Positions 39,826 to 49,314 are shown, counted from the first letter of the stretch. The stretch is 55,490 bases of DNA from Halobacteriales archaeon QS_8_69_26 (GCA_003023195.1 PXRX01000008.1:250671-306160); one strand, 5' to 3'. Translations and numbers: made by a program. Notes: generated by a model from the letters alone, not told the origin.

Positions 39826-40485
39826 TCAGGGATCCCCGAGGTACTCGCGGAGCGCGTCGACCGCCACCGCGTCCGGGTCGCGGTCGGTCAGGGCGGCCCG
39901 CCGGCGGAGTTCGCGGTAGACGTCGGACGGCAGGTCGAGTTCGACCCGACCGTAGTCGACGCCGGCCGCGGCGAGGGCCTCCTCGATTGGCGTTCCGTCG
40001 TCCACCTGGCTGGCGATCCGCCGGACCTCGCGCACCGTCAGGTCGGCTTCGAGGGTCGCCCACGCCATCGCGAACCGGTCCTCGCCCTCCAGGCGGGCGA
40101 CGTGTTTGGCGGCCGACGGTGCGATCTCGCCGGCCGCGACCCGCCGGCGGACCGACCGGGGCAGGTCGTGGACCCGTGCCCACTTGCGGATGAGCGGGAC
40201 CGACGCTCCGGTGCGGTCGGCGGCAGCCCGGTAGGACCCCTCCCCGCGGGCCAGCGCCGCCGCGGCGGCCGCGCCCCGCAGGACGTGGACGCTGTCGAGG
40301 TCGGCGGTCTCGTCCTCGGCGAACCGCTCGACCGTGGTGGCCGCTCGCTCCAGGCTCTCCGGGTCCTCCGGGTCGAACTCGACGGCGTCGCTGGCCTCCC
40401 GGCCGAGGACGGCGGCGTCTCCGCGCACCACCGGCTCACCCACCGGTGACTCGCGGTCGGTCGGCGGGTCGCGGCCGGGGCTCAT
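39826..40485 (-). CDS. ParB/KorB-like HTH protein with ribbon-helix-helix-like tail (DUF7119-type)
   Basis: A 219-residue DNA-binding protein. Its centre has a helix-turn-helix like ParB/KorB (SYRAAADRTGASVPLIRKWA, residues about 83-103) followed by the helical RRRVAAGEIAPSAAKHVARLEGEDRFAMAWATLE, and its C-terminus a ribbon-helix-helix-like part (RVELDLPSDVYRELRRRAAL). The N-terminal ParB nuclease or NTPase box is absent. I believe it belongs to the haloarchaeal DUF7119 group, but that is recalled from layout. It could act in transcription or partitioning. It sits next to tRNA-Lys and its integration scar. Confidence 0.7.
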   Translation of the reverse strand: MSPGRDPPTDRESPVGEPVVRGDAAVLGREASDAVEFDPEDPESLERAATTVERFAEDETADLDSVHVLRGAAAAAALARGEGSYRAAADRTGASVPLIRKWARVHDLPRSVRRRVAAGEIAPSAAKHVARLEGEDRFAMAWATLEADLTVREVRRIASQVDDGTPIEEALAAAGVDYGRVELDLPSDVYRELRRRAALTDRDPDAVAVDALREYLGDP

Positions 40486-40690
40486 CGACGACCCCTACGA
40501 CCGGTTCCGGGAAAAACCCCACCGGCGCGAGTCCCCTGTCGCGGTGGTTCGTGTCCGCCGACCGTCCCGGTGGAGGCGGGATCGCACCCCGCCCCGTCGC
40601 GCGGCAGGACGGGGTCCCGGGGGAACGACGAACCGGTCGGACCGACGACGAACGAAGCGATTTTGAGGTTCGGTTGCTCACCCGTCCCCC

Positions 40691-41884
40691 GTGCAACGCC
40701 ACTACGACATCGTCGTGGCCGGGGGCGGCCCCTCCGGGTTGCAGTTCGCCCGGACGGTCGCCGCCCGGTCGGACTACTCCGTGGCGGTCCTGGAAGCGAA
40801 CGACGACCTCTCGGAAAACGACACGTCCACCGGCGGGACATTCCGCCAGATCGTCGAGGGATACGACCTCCCGGAGTCGGTGGTGATGGACACGACGGAC
40901 GCCGTCGAGTTCGAGGGTTCCGGGTCGTGGGCGTGCCTCCCGGTGGAGGCGTACGTCCTCGACTTCCCCGCGTTCCTGGAGTTCCTCGGCGAGGACGCCG
41001 AACGGGAGGGGGCAGAGATCCACACGTGAACGCTCGTCACCGGTCCGGTGACCGAGGACGGCCGCGTGACGGGCGTCCACCACCGGGGCGGCGAGGTGTC
41101 GGCGTCGCTGGTCGTCGACGCGACCGGTCCCCGGCGGGTGCTGACCGATCCCCTCGGGCTGTTCGAGGAGCGGAGAGCCGACCGCGTCGTCGGCAAGGAG
41201 TACGTCGTCGAGGGCGACCACGAGGTGGACTCGATGCTGTTCCGCCTCGACCACGACGACGCGCCCGGCGGGTACGCCTGGACGTTCCCCGCCGGCGACG
41301 GGGTGTACAAGGCCGGCGTCTGCTGGTTCGGCGACGCCCACGAGCGACGCGCCGGCGACGAGGACCGCACCATCGACGACTACGTCCGGCAGTGGGTCGA
41401 GGGGGATCCCCGCTGGGAGTCGGGACCGGTCCGTGCGGTCCACGCCGGCGACGCGGTCGTGAACAACTCCGTCAACGAACGGGCGACCGACGGCCTGGTC
41501 GCCGTGGGCGACGCCGTCTCCAGCATCAACCCCCTGCTCGGGGAGGGGATCAGGCCGGGGATGGAGTCGGCGGAGATGGCCGCAGACGTCGCCATCGAGG
41601 CCCTCGACGCGGGTGACACCACCCGGGAGCGACTGGCGGCCTCCGAGCGCCGCTGGAACGACCGGAAGGGCCCCTACTGGAAGCTCCACCGTGCATTCGC
41701 GGGACTCCTCTACGACTTCGACGCGGACCAGCAGGACCGGTTCGTCCGGCGGATGGGGTCGCTCTCCCCCGCGACCGCCGAGCGGTTCCAGCGCTATGAC
41801 CTCACCCTGCGGGACGTAGTCGGACTCTACCCGTTCAAGCCGGGGGACCTCCGGAAGGTGCCCGCAGTTGTGCGACACCTCTGA
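40691..41884 (+). pseudogene. FAD-dependent reductase (geranylgeranyl-reductase-like) with in-frame TGA
   Basis: A flavoprotein of about 397 codons, related to digeranylgeranylglycerophospholipid reductases and other halogenase-like FAD enzymes. The N-terminal GGGPSGLQFARTVA (residues 11-24) binds FAD, and GDAVSSINPLLGEGIRPGMESAEMAA near residue 275 is the second FAD motif. The only break is a TGA at 41027-41029, where a sense codon is expected, with both sides in the same frame (AEIHT, stop, TLVTGPVTEDG). No recoding of TGA is known in haloarchaea, so this is a nonsense mutation or a sequencing error. The start is at 40691. Confidence 0.8.
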
Positions 41885-41940
41885 GGAGGCGTCGTACCGA
41901 CGTCGCCGCCTTTTTGTCCGCCGGGACCCTTCGACGGGCG

Positions 41941-42564
41941 ATGACAGCCGCCGACCCAGTGGTGCTGGTTCACGGCTACGGCGACAGCCGCCGGGCTCCC
42001 TGGTGGGACGCGACGACCGACCGACTGGTCTCGGCCGGCTACGACCGCGACCGGATCCACCTGCTGGACCAGGGGCCGGTCGGGACGACGGTCCGCTCCC
42101 CCCGCGAGTACGCCCGGCGGGTCCTGGAGACCTGTCGGTCGGTCGCCACAGAGGAGGGTCCGGTCGACGTACTGGCCCACTCGATGGGCGGACTCTCGGC
42201 GCGGTGGGCCGTCGAGCACCTCGACGGCGACGACTACGTCGACGACCTGGTCACGCTGGGAACGCCCCACCAGGGGACCTACCTCGCCTACGTCGGCCTC
42301 GCGACCGCCGGCGCCCGGGCGATGGTCCCCGGGAGTCCCTTCCTCCGGGAACTCAACGACACGCCGCTCTCGCCGGACGTCGACTACACGGCGGTCTGGA
42401 GCGACCGCGACGGGGCGATAACCCCCGAGGACAACGCCGCCATCCCCCCGGAACTGTTCGCCTCGACCCGGCGAACCCGCAACGTCCGGGTCGGGGGCAC
42501 CTCCCACATCGGCCTCGTCGCCGACCCGGGCGTCTTCGATTCGTACGTGGAGTACCTTGGCTGA
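41941..42564 (+). CDS. lipase-like alpha/beta hydrolase
   Basis: A 207-residue alpha/beta hydrolase of the triacylglycerol-lipase/esterase type. The oxyanion motif VVLVHGYGDSRRAPWW lies at residues 7-22, the nucleophile elbow AHSMGGLSARW near residue 80, LVTLGTPHQGTYLAY near residue 103 and the catalytic His in GGTSHIGLVAD near residue 190. There is no signal peptide, so it is cytoplasmic. The ATG at 41941 is favoured over 41914, since the family similarity starts there. Confidence 0.82.
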   Translation: MTAADPVVLVHGYGDSRRAPWWDATTDRLVSAGYDRDRIHLLDQGPVGTTVRSPREYARRVLETCRSVATEEGPVDVLAHSMGGLSARWAVEHLDGDDYVDDLVTLGTPHQGTYLAYVGLATAGARAMVPGSPFLRELNDTPLSPDVDYTAVWSDRDGAITPEDNAAIPPELFASTRRTRNVRVGGTSHIGLVADPGVFDSYVEYLG

Positions 42565-42699
42565 GTGCGCCCGGCAACGTCTCGCGGATTCGGACGGACC
42601 CTCGGGGATCGACTCCGACCCCCCAGACGGCGGGTCCGGACGGATCACGCCGCGGCCCACCCGACCGCCGTCCGGGTCGGTCGTTCCGGGGGGACCGAC

Positions 42700-42712
42700 C
42701 GGGCTTATATGT
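42700..42712 (+). promoter_or_regulatory. TATA box of the channel gene
   Basis: CGGGCTTATATGT, centred about 29 bases before the ATG at 42736; implies a leaderless message. Confidence 0.6.
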
Positions 42713-42735
42713 CCGGGGACGCCCACCCGGGGGAC

Positions 42736-44373
42736 ATGAACGAACTGCGCCGCCGGACGCTGTACTTCTCGGTCGGCGTGGCCGGGATCATGCTGGCGTT
42801 CGCGGTCGCGTACGACTACGGCATGTGGGCCTACGAGGGCAGTCGGATATCCTTCCTCCACGCCGTTCAGATCGTCGTCGAGACGTTCACGACGACCGGG
42901 TACGGCTCCGATGCGCCGTGGACCAGCCCACAGATGAACGTGCTGGTCATCGTCATGGACCTGACCGGGACCCTCCTCATCTTCCTCGCGCTACCGGTCG
43001 TGTTCTTCCCGCTGCTGGAGGACGTCCTCACCACGACGGCGCCCGAGGTAGCGGAGGACGTCTCCGACCACGTCGTGATCGCGACCCACTCGCCCCGGGC
43101 GAGCGCGCTGGTCTCGGAACTGGACTCCCAGGGGGTCGACTACGTCGTCGTCGAACCCGACGACGACCGGGCCGACGACCTCTTCCAGGACGGCTACGAC
43201 GTCATCAACGCCGATCCCGACTCGGTCGCCGGCCTCGAGGCGGCCCGGCTCCCCCGGGCGCGGGCGCTGGTCGCCGACGTCTCCGACCGGATGGACGTGA
43301 GCATCGTCCTGACCGCCCGCGAGGTGGCCGACGACGTCCGGGTCGTCAGCGTCCTCGAACACCCCGAACGGGCCAGCTACCACCGCCTCGCCGGTTCCGA
43401 CGCCGTCCTCTCGCCCCGGTCGCTGCTGGGCGAGAGCCTCGCCCGGAAGGTGCTGGCCGACCTGACGACGGACCTCGGCGAGGCGATAGAGGTCGGCGAG
43501 GACTTCGACGTCGCGGAGGTCCCGGTTCCGCGCGGGAGCGACCTGGTCGGCCGGACCATCGCGGAGGCCGGCCTCCGGGAGCGGGCGGGCATCAACGTCG
43601 TCGGCGCGTGGTTCGCCGGCGAGTTCGTCAGTCCCCCCTCGCCCGACGCGGTGATCGAACCGGGGACGGTCCTCCTGGTGACCGGCCGGCCGGAGAGCAT
43701 CGAGTCGCTGGCGGCACCGATCCGTTCGGAGGCCCACCGCTCGGGCCGCCGCGAGGCGGTCGTCGTCGGCCACGGCGAGGTCGGGCGGGCGGTCACCGAC
43801 CGCCTGGCCGAGGCGGGCCTCCCGTACACGGTCGTCGACCGGGAGGACCGGCCGGCCGTCGACGTCGTCGGGGACGGGACCGACCCCGCCGTCCTCCAGG
43901 AGGCCGGCGTCGAGTCCGCGGGGTCGGTCGTCCTCGCCCTCCCCGACGATACCGAGACGGAGTTCGCCACCCTCGTCATCCGGGACCTCAGCGACGACGT
44001 GGAGGTGATCGCCCGCGCCGAGGACCCCGAGTCGGTCACCAAGACCTACCGTGCCGGCGCGGACTACGTCCTCTCGCTGGCGACGGTCACGGGTCGGATC
44101 ACCGCCTCGGCGGTTCTTGATGGGGGGTCGGTCCTCTCGCCGGACACACAGGTGCAGGTGATAAAGACGCAAGCCCCGGGGCTGGCCGGCCGGACGCTCG
44201 GCGAGGCACAGGTCCGGTCTCGCACCGGGTGTACCGTCGTCGCCGTCGAGCGCAACGGCCAGGTGTTCACCGACGTCGGCCCCCGGTTCCGGGTCGAGAC
44301 CGGCGACGAGGTGGTCGTCGCCGGCACCGACGAGGGGACCAACCGGTTCGTCGAACTCCTCGGTCCCGGGTAG
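42736..44373 (+). CDS. two-TM ion channel with tandem TrkA-N/TrkA-C (RCK) domains
   Basis: A 545-residue potassium-channel-like protein. Two membrane helices (YFSVGVAGIMLAFAVAYDY and NVLVIVMDLTGTLLIFLAL) flank a pore loop with the filter-like TTTGYGSD (residues 52-59). A long cytoplasmic part holds two NAD-binding TrkA-N domains (about 108-230 and 335-455), each followed by a TrkA-C domain (about 250-320 and 465-540). It probably gates K+ flux in response to nucleotide or ligand binding, important for halophile osmotic balance. The start is supported by the TATA box. Confidence 0.88.
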   Translation: MNELRRRTLYFSVGVAGIMLAFAVAYDYGMWAYEGSRISFLHAVQIVVETFTTTGYGSDAPWTSPQMNVLVIVMDLTGTLLIFLALPVVFFPLLEDVLTTTAPEVAEDVSDHVVIATHSPRASALVSELDSQGVDYVVVEPDDDRADDLFQDGYDVINADPDSVAGLEAARLPRARALVADVSDRMDVSIVLTAREVADDVRVVSVLEHPERASYHRLAGSDAVLSPRSLLGESLARKVLADLTTDLGEAIEVGEDFDVAEVPVPRGSDLVGRTIAEAGLRERAGINVVGAWFAGEFVSPPSPDAVIEPGTVLLVTGRPESIESLAAPIRSEAHRSGRREAVVVGHGEVGRAVTDRLAEAGLPYTVVDREDRPAVDVVGDGTDPAVLQEAGVESAGSVVLALPDDTETEFATLVIRDLSDDVEVIARAEDPESVTKTYRAGADYVLSLATVTGRITASAVLDGGSVLSPDTQVQVIKTQAPGLAGRTLGEAQVRSRTGCTVVAVERNGQVFTDVGPRFRVETGDEVVVAGTDEGTNRFVELLGPG

Positions 44374-44493
44374 CGGCTCCCGTTGCCCGGACGTGCCGCC
44401 AGTTCCCTCCCCAGTCACCACCCGGATCACCCGAAGCCCGGCGTGGATCCGGCCACCCGAAGACCCGAGTGGATCGGCCCCGGAGGTCAGGAC

Positions 44494-44934
44494 GTGACCC
44501 CCGAGGAACGCGCGTTCCTGGAACGCGCCCGCGTCGGCCGCCTGGCGACCGCCGACGGCGAGGGGAACCCCCACGCGGTCCCGGTCTGCTACGCGCTGGT
44601 GGGCGACCCCGGAGAGTCGCCAGGGATCGCCACCCCGGTCGACGAGAAGCCCAAGTCCACCCGGGACCTCCGGCGGGTCCGGGACGTGCGGGCGAACCCC
44701 CGGGTCGCGCTGATAGTCGACCGGTACGCCGAGGACTGGTCCCGCCTGGCCTGGGTGCAGGTGCGGGGCCGGGCCGAACTCCTCGACCCCGGGGACGCGG
44801 GCCACGACCGGGCCGTCCGGGCACTGGAAGCCAGGTACGACCAGTACTCCGACCACGCACTCGACGAACGGGTAGCGATCCGCATCGAGGTCGACCGGAC
44901 GCTCTCGTGGGGGGCGCTCGACCCCGGGGCGTGA
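44494..44934 (+). CDS. F420-dependent split-barrel oxidoreductase (TIGR03668-like)
   Basis: A 146-residue protein of the pyridoxamine-phosphate-oxidase superfamily. RVGRLATADGEGNPHAVPVCYALVGD begins it, then TPVDEKPKSTRDLRRVRDVRANPRVALIVDRY and WVQVRGRAELLDPG. The KPKxT and NPR-V-DxY pattern fits the F420-binding subgroup TIGR03668. The substrate is unknown. The start is the GTG at 44494 (upstream codons are Pro/Arg rich). Confidence 0.85.
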   Translation: MTPEERAFLERARVGRLATADGEGNPHAVPVCYALVGDPGESPGIATPVDEKPKSTRDLRRVRDVRANPRVALIVDRYAEDWSRLAWVQVRGRAELLDPGDAGHDRAVRALEARYDQYSDHALDERVAIRIEVDRTLSWGALDPGA

Positions 44935-44977
44935 GGTGGATCGCGGCCCGGGGGCGCGCCGACCCCGGCACCGGCCC

Positions 44978-46792
44978 CTACCCCTCGCCGGGATCCAGCC
45001 CGACGGTCCGCCCCTCGACGACGTGGGCGTACCCCGAGAGCGAGAGCTTCAGGACGGGGACCCCGGGGAACGAGAGGGTCTGGAGGCCGAGGATCGCCCC
45101 GGCGTCCTCGCCGTGGGCCCGGGGTGCGCCGGGATCCGGCGTGCCCCCGAGGTCGGCCAGCGCACGGTCGACCGCCCGGTAGCCTTCGGCCACCTCGTCC
45201 CGGGAGCCGTCCGAGAGGGCGCCCGCGATGGGCATCGGTATCTCGGCGAGGATGGACGTGTCCCGGTCCGATCCCCCCTTCCCCCCGTGGGCGTCCCCGG
45301 GGTCGGGCCCGGCGACCGCCCACCCGCCGCCGTTCTCCGCGACGCGGGCGGCCGCCCGGCGCATCGACCGGTCGTCCGCCCCGACGACCAGCAACCCGGG
45401 GAGCTCCCAGGTGAGAGTGGTCGCGGCCGCGCCGGCGTCGAGACCGATCCCGAGGACGAAGCCGGCGAAGGCGGCGTCGCGGCCGGGCCGGCGGTCGAAC
45501 AGGGCGGCCTTCAGCAGGTCACGGTCGGGGTCGGCGACGAACGCCCCGTCCTCGACCGGCGGTTCGACGGTCGTCTCGCGGGTCACCAGCCCCGCCGAGC
45601 GGTCGATGGCCCGCACGGCCCCGTCCCGGCCCGCCGTCGCGGGGATCCGGAGGCGGTCGCCGGCGTCGTCGGGGAGGGCGACCGACTCCCGGAACTCGGC
45701 CGGGTAGTCGTGGGGCCGGGGACCGACGAGGGCGTCCCCGTCCTCGACGACCACCTCGCCGCCCGCGAGGACCGTGTCGACCTCGACCGCCCGGAGGTCG
45801 TCCAGGACCACCAGGTCGGCCCGGTTCCCGGGGGCGATCGTTCCCCGGTCGTCCAGGCCGAAGTGTGCGGCGGGGTTGCGGGTCGCCATCTCGACGGCCT
45901 CGACGGGGTCGATGCCCGCCGCGACGGCACCGCGGAGGACGTCGTCCATCCCACAGCCGTCGCCGGGCCAGGTCCCGTCGGTACACAGCGAGACGTCCCC
46001 GCGCGGGCGGTCGGCGGTCGCGATGGCGTCGAGGTCGTCGCGGATCGACCCACGGCGCCCGACGACGTGGAGGCCGGCCGCCAGGCGTTCCTCGACGCCC
46101 CCCGGATCGGTCGCCTCGTGGTCGTCGTCGACCGCGCCGGCGACGGCCCGGAGCTTCGGCCCCCGACAGCCAGCGCCGTGCCCGACGACGCGGGCGCCCT
46201 CCCGGCGGGCGCGGTCGAACAGGTCGTCCAGGGCGGGGGTGTCCCGCCCGACGACGTGGATCCAGTCGGTCTCGCCGACGGCGACCACCCGGTCGCGGGC
46301 GAGGAGGTCCCGGAGCCGTCGGGCCTCCTCGGGGCCGGCGTCGGCGGGTTCGAAGGTGTCGACCAGCGGTTGCGGGGAGACGCAGGCCAGGGTCGCGACG
46401 GGGAGGTCGGCGGTGGCCGCCAGGAACTCCTCGATGCCCCCGACGCCGACCCCCACGAACGACGAGGTTTCGGTGACGACGGCGGTGGTCCCTCGCTCCA
46501 GGCGGCGGTGGTACCCCCGCTCGAACGTGTGGTGGACGTCGACGTGGTCGTGGGCGTCGACGAAGCCCGGGACGACGGTCCGGTCCGTGGCGTCGACGGT
46601 CCGGGTGTCGGGGCCGACGGCGTCCGGGACCTCGGCCGCCGGGAGGAGGCCGGCGACACGGTCGCCGACGACCGCGACCGCTCGCTCCCGTACCTGCCCG
46701 TCGGGACAGAGGACCTCGCCGCCGCGGACGACCAGGTCGGCCGGGCGCTCGCCACGGGCGACCGCGTCGAGGGTCGTCCGGTCGACGGTCAT
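44978..46792 (-). CDS. ade: adenine deaminase
   Basis: A 604-residue adenine deaminase of the amidohydrolase superfamily, turning adenine to hypoxanthine in purine salvage. DAHDHVDVHH (after VVPGFV, near residue 82) is the metal-binding start, VGHGAGCRGP near residue 210 and SLCTDGTWPGD near residue 280 the other ligands, and GNRADLVVLDDLRAVEVDTV near residue 340 the composite domain. The C-terminal ADP-like domain (about 390-600) is complete. A gene for an MBL-fold hydrolase overlaps its start by 4 bases, so they are one operon. Confidence 0.92.
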   Translation of the reverse strand: MTVDRTTLDAVARGERPADLVVRGGEVLCPDGQVRERAVAVVGDRVAGLLPAAEVPDAVGPDTRTVDATDRTVVPGFVDAHDHVDVHHTFERGYHRRLERGTTAVVTETSSFVGVGVGGIEEFLAATADLPVATLACVSPQPLVDTFEPADAGPEEARRLRDLLARDRVVAVGETDWIHVVGRDTPALDDLFDRARREGARVVGHGAGCRGPKLRAVAGAVDDDHEATDPGGVEERLAAGLHVVGRRGSIRDDLDAIATADRPRGDVSLCTDGTWPGDGCGMDDVLRGAVAAGIDPVEAVEMATRNPAAHFGLDDRGTIAPGNRADLVVLDDLRAVEVDTVLAGGEVVVEDGDALVGPRPHDYPAEFRESVALPDDAGDRLRIPATAGRDGAVRAIDRSAGLVTRETTVEPPVEDGAFVADPDRDLLKAALFDRRPGRDAAFAGFVLGIGLDAGAAATTLTWELPGLLVVGADDRSMRRAAARVAENGGGWAVAGPDPGDAHGGKGGSDRDTSILAEIPMPIAGALSDGSRDEVAEGYRAVDRALADLGGTPDPGAPRAHGEDAGAILGLQTLSFPGVPVLKLSLSGYAHVVEGRTVGLDPGEG

Positions 46793-47733
46793 GCGGGTTC
46801 GTAGACGACCATCCCGCCCCGGTCGTGGCTCGTGACCTCGTCTCGCTCCTCCAAGACGTCGAGGTGGCCGACGGCCTCGCTCATCCCCGGGAAGTACTCG
46901 GTCACCGGGAGGTCGCCGAACAGCCCCTCCATGACCTCCAGGGCGGTCGTGGGGCCGTCGACCAGCTCGCGGACGTTCGCCGTACGCTCCTCGTGTGCGT
47001 CGAGCACCTCGTCGATCCGTCCGGCGGGGTCGGCGACGACCTCGCGGTGGCCGGGGAGCAGGGTCTCGAACTCCCCGTCGCGGAGTCGCTCCAGCGAGCG
47101 GTTGAACGCCGGGAGGACCCGCGGACGGTCGGCCCCGGGTTCGGGCGGGGGCTGGAGCAGCGGGTTGGGCGTGATGTCCGGGAGGAGGTGGTCGCCGACG
47201 GCGGCGTGGCGGCCGTCGTCCTCGTAGGCGAACGCGAGTTCGCCGGGGGCGTGACCGGCCAGGTCGAGGGCCTCGACGGCCCGGTCCCGGACGGTCACCG
47301 TGTCGCCGGGTTCGAGGATCCGGTCGGTCTCGACCCCCGGCGCGTAGTCGAGGAAGACCTGGGGCAACTCGGTGACCGTCTTCGCCGTCTCGGCGCTCAT
47401 CCCGTGGCGCTCGAAGAACGGCTGGAAGTACTCTTTCTCGTACTCGTAGCGGGCCCCGAAGTCGGCGATGACGTCGGCACAGGCCGCGCTCGCACGGACC
47501 TCGGCACCGGTTTCCCGGAGCCAGTGCGCCAGTCCGAAGTGGTCCGGATGGGGGTGGGTGACCAGTATCCGGTCCAGGTCACCCGGTGCCAGCCCTCGTT
47601 CCTCTAGCTTCTCCAGGAGGGCCGCCCGCGCCTCCTCGCTGGCCGGTCCCGGGTCGATCAGGGTGCGCCCGGCGAGGTAGGCGTTCACCGGCCCTACCTG
47701 GAACGGCGTCGAGATGGAGAGGCGTTCGAACAC
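46789..47733 (-). CDS. metallo-beta-lactamase-fold hydrolase upstream of ade
   Basis: A 314-residue MBL-fold protein. Metal motif THPHPDHFGLAHWL (residues about 60-73), the ligand region LAGHAPGELAFAYEDDGRHAAVGDHLL, and GHREVVADPAGRIDEVLDAHEER near residue 240. The C-terminal helices with ALEVMEGLFGDLPVTEYFPGMSEAVGHLDVL resemble a winged-helix tail. The start is the GTG at 47733. The stop overlaps the ade start by 4 bases (ATGA), suggesting translation coupling. The substrate is unknown; a role in the same salvage route is possible. Confidence 0.8.
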   Translation of the reverse strand: MFERLSISTPFQVGPVNAYLAGRTLIDPGPASEEARAALLEKLEERGLAPGDLDRILVTHPHPDHFGLAHWLRETGAEVRASAACADVIADFGARYEYEKEYFQPFFERHGMSAETAKTVTELPQVFLDYAPGVETDRILEPGDTVTVRDRAVEALDLAGHAPGELAFAYEDDGRHAAVGDHLLPDITPNPLLQPPPEPGADRPRVLPAFNRSLERLRDGEFETLLPGHREVVADPAGRIDEVLDAHEERTANVRELVDGPTTALEVMEGLFGDLPVTEYFPGMSEAVGHLDVLEERDEVTSHDRGGMVVYEPA

Positions 47734-47829
47734 GTCACCCCAACCGGCGGCCAGGGCTAAACCGCTTGCGGACGGCCCGGCAGTGGGGATCGGAAGGCGG
47801 AACACCGACCCGGGATCGCCGGGGGCGTC

Positions 47830-48116
47830 AGCCACACGGCGTGCGGGCCGCGCCGCCAGGCGCGGCCTCGCGCGAGGGATGAGCATCGGAGGGAAGCGAG
47901 GGAGCACCGCGACCGAGCGAACCGAGAAGCGCAATCGGTTGGGGAGGATCGTGGCTGCGGGGCGGGAATGGAAGGGGCCGACCCGCTCGCGCCGATCCGA
48001 CGAACGGCGACCGGGGGGAGCCGTGAGTCGAGGGGAGTCGCTGCGTGGGCCACTATCGCGAGCGGAGCGAGCGATATCCCTCGCAGCGGCCGCGAGCGGG
48101 TCGGGGGCTTTCCCGG
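47830..48116. repeat. structured dispersed repeat element, full copy
   Basis: No protein-coding sequence is credible in 47734-48175. The element begins with a perfect 8-base hairpin (GCCGCGCC, 47847-47854, with GGCGCGGC, 47859-47866). Farther on a long nested structure folds: CGACCCGCTCGCG (47979-47991) with CGCGAGCGGGTCG (48091-48103), inside it CGCTGCG (48039-48045) with CGCAGCG (48082-48088), inside that TATCGC (48054-48059) with GCGATA (48071-48076). A second copy of its first 70 bases starts at 55419. It looks like a REP-like or MITE-like element or a structured RNA. Confidence 0.65.
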
Positions 48117-48175
48117 TCTCGTCGATCCGATCCGTCCGTTACCGGATCGATCCGATCCCGATCGGGCGACGGAGT

Positions 48176-49216
48176 CTACCACCCGATCCCGACGACGTCC
48201 TCGGGCGGGTCCAGGGGGGAGGAGGGCAGGTCCCCGGAGATTTCGGGGTCGTTGTAGGCCGACGGGGCGACGTCGTTGGGGGCGTCCGGGTAGAAGAGGG
48301 CGGCAAGGGCCTGGATCTGGTCGCGGCCGGGACCGAGTTCGAACTGGCCGCCGCCGTAGGTCCTGATCCCACGCTCCTCGCAGTACGAGATGGTCGCGAG
48401 CAGCGACTCGACGGTGCCGAAGCGGGAGGGCTTGACGTTGAGCCAGGACGGTTCGAAGGGCAACGACTCGACGCTCTCGACCCCGGTGATGGGGTGGTCC
48501 CAGGCGACCCGGTCGCGGTGGCCGTCGAACAGCGGCCGGGTGTCGTCGGTCAGGGCGGGATCCTCGACGACGGCGTCGGGGAAGCCCGCGAGCACCCGGC
48601 CGTAGAGGTCCGGGTCCGGCGGGTTGTCGACGCTGGTGCCCTCGTAGGCCCCCTTCAGGTCGAGGACGCGCACCCGCCCGGTGTCGGCCAGGCGGTCGAT
48701 CAGGTCGGGAGTCCACCCGGGCGTGGGGTCGAGTTTGAACTCCAGCGTGGGGTCGACCGAGAGGAACTCCTCGACCCGGTCGATCGTGGGGGGATCCCCG
48801 AGACGGGTGCTCGCGACGAACCGCACCGGGTCGTAGGTCCGGTCCAGGACGGATCCCAGGCTCTCGCCCGCCTGCCGGAGGGCCAGGTCCAGCGCCGCGC
48901 TCTCGACGCCCCACCGGCGGTAGTGCCGCGCGGTCTCCGACTCCGGCGGTTCGGGGAAGAGGTCCACGTCGTCGAGGTGCGCCGAGAACTCGTCGAACGT
49001 CCACTCGCCGGTCAGTCCCCAGTCCGGGTCGGCCGCCACGAGCGTCCGGTGGTCCCCGGCGTCGTAGGTCACGTCCTCCCCGCGACCGGTCGCCCCGTCG
49101 CCGTGGAACTCGATCACCGTGGACACGCGCGTGAAGTCGCTGGAGGTCTCCCGCTCCAGGGTCGATAGCTCGACCGAGTCGATGCGGACCGGGAGGTCCG
49201 CGATGCCGTCGTACAT
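48176..49216 (-). CDS. enolase-superfamily (mandelate racemase/MLE) protein
   Basis: A 346-residue member of the enolase superfamily. An N-terminal capping domain (DGIADLPVRIDSVELSTL) precedes the barrel with the KLDPTPGW strand (residues about 168-175), then LDLKGAYEG, VEDPAL and WDHPITG. NVKPSRFGTVESLLATISYC near residue 270 gives the Lys of the next strand. The exact reaction (for example dipeptide epimerase, o-succinylbenzoate synthase or sugar-acid dehydratase) cannot be set from this. The ATG at 49216 gives the complete capping domain. Confidence 0.75.
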   Translation of the reverse strand: MYDGIADLPVRIDSVELSTLERETSSDFTRVSTVIEFHGDGATGRGEDVTYDAGDHRTLVAADPDWGLTGEWTFDEFSAHLDDVDLFPEPPESETARHYRRWGVESAALDLALRQAGESLGSVLDRTYDPVRFVASTRLGDPPTIDRVEEFLSVDPTLEFKLDPTPGWTPDLIDRLADTGRVRVLDLKGAYEGTSVDNPPDPDLYGRVLAGFPDAVVEDPALTDDTRPLFDGHRDRVAWDHPITGVESVESLPFEPSWLNVKPSRFGTVESLLATISYCEERGIRTYGGGQFELGPGRDQIQALAALFYPDAPNDVAPSAYNDPEISGDLPSSPLDPPEDVVGIGW

Positions 49217-49280
49217 AGCTCTCCTCTCGGGAGCCAGGGGGGAACGGTTTTCGGTCGGAGGTTCTCGACCGGTCGCGAAA

Positions 49281-49290
49281 GCGTTAAGGC
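49281..49290 (+). promoter_or_regulatory. TATA-like box of tRNA-Val
   Basis: GCGTTAAGGC, 25-34 bases before the mature 5' end, with a purine-rich CGCGAAA before it. Weak, but in place. Confidence 0.4.
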
Positions 49291-49314
49291 CGGCGCAGGG
49301 GTATCGACGCCTGC

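Noticed and set aside
41027..41029. TGA as a selenocysteine codon
   Set aside because: Haloarchaea are not known to insert selenocysteine, no SECIS-like hairpin is evident and the position is not a redox cysteine site in the family.
41868..44120. A 750-codon open frame on the plus strand over the lipase and channel genes
   Set aside because: It is Arg/Pro/Gly-rich shadow coding in another frame of two clearly recognised genes.
42991..44856. A 621-codon minus-strand open frame opposite the channel gene
   Set aside because: Antisense shadow: composition is unlike other proteins here and no motif is visible.
47714..49168. Long plus-strand frame across the structured repeat and the enolase-family gene
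   Set aside because: It is antisense to the enolase-family gene, and the repeat part encodes only sequence seen in dispersed repeats.
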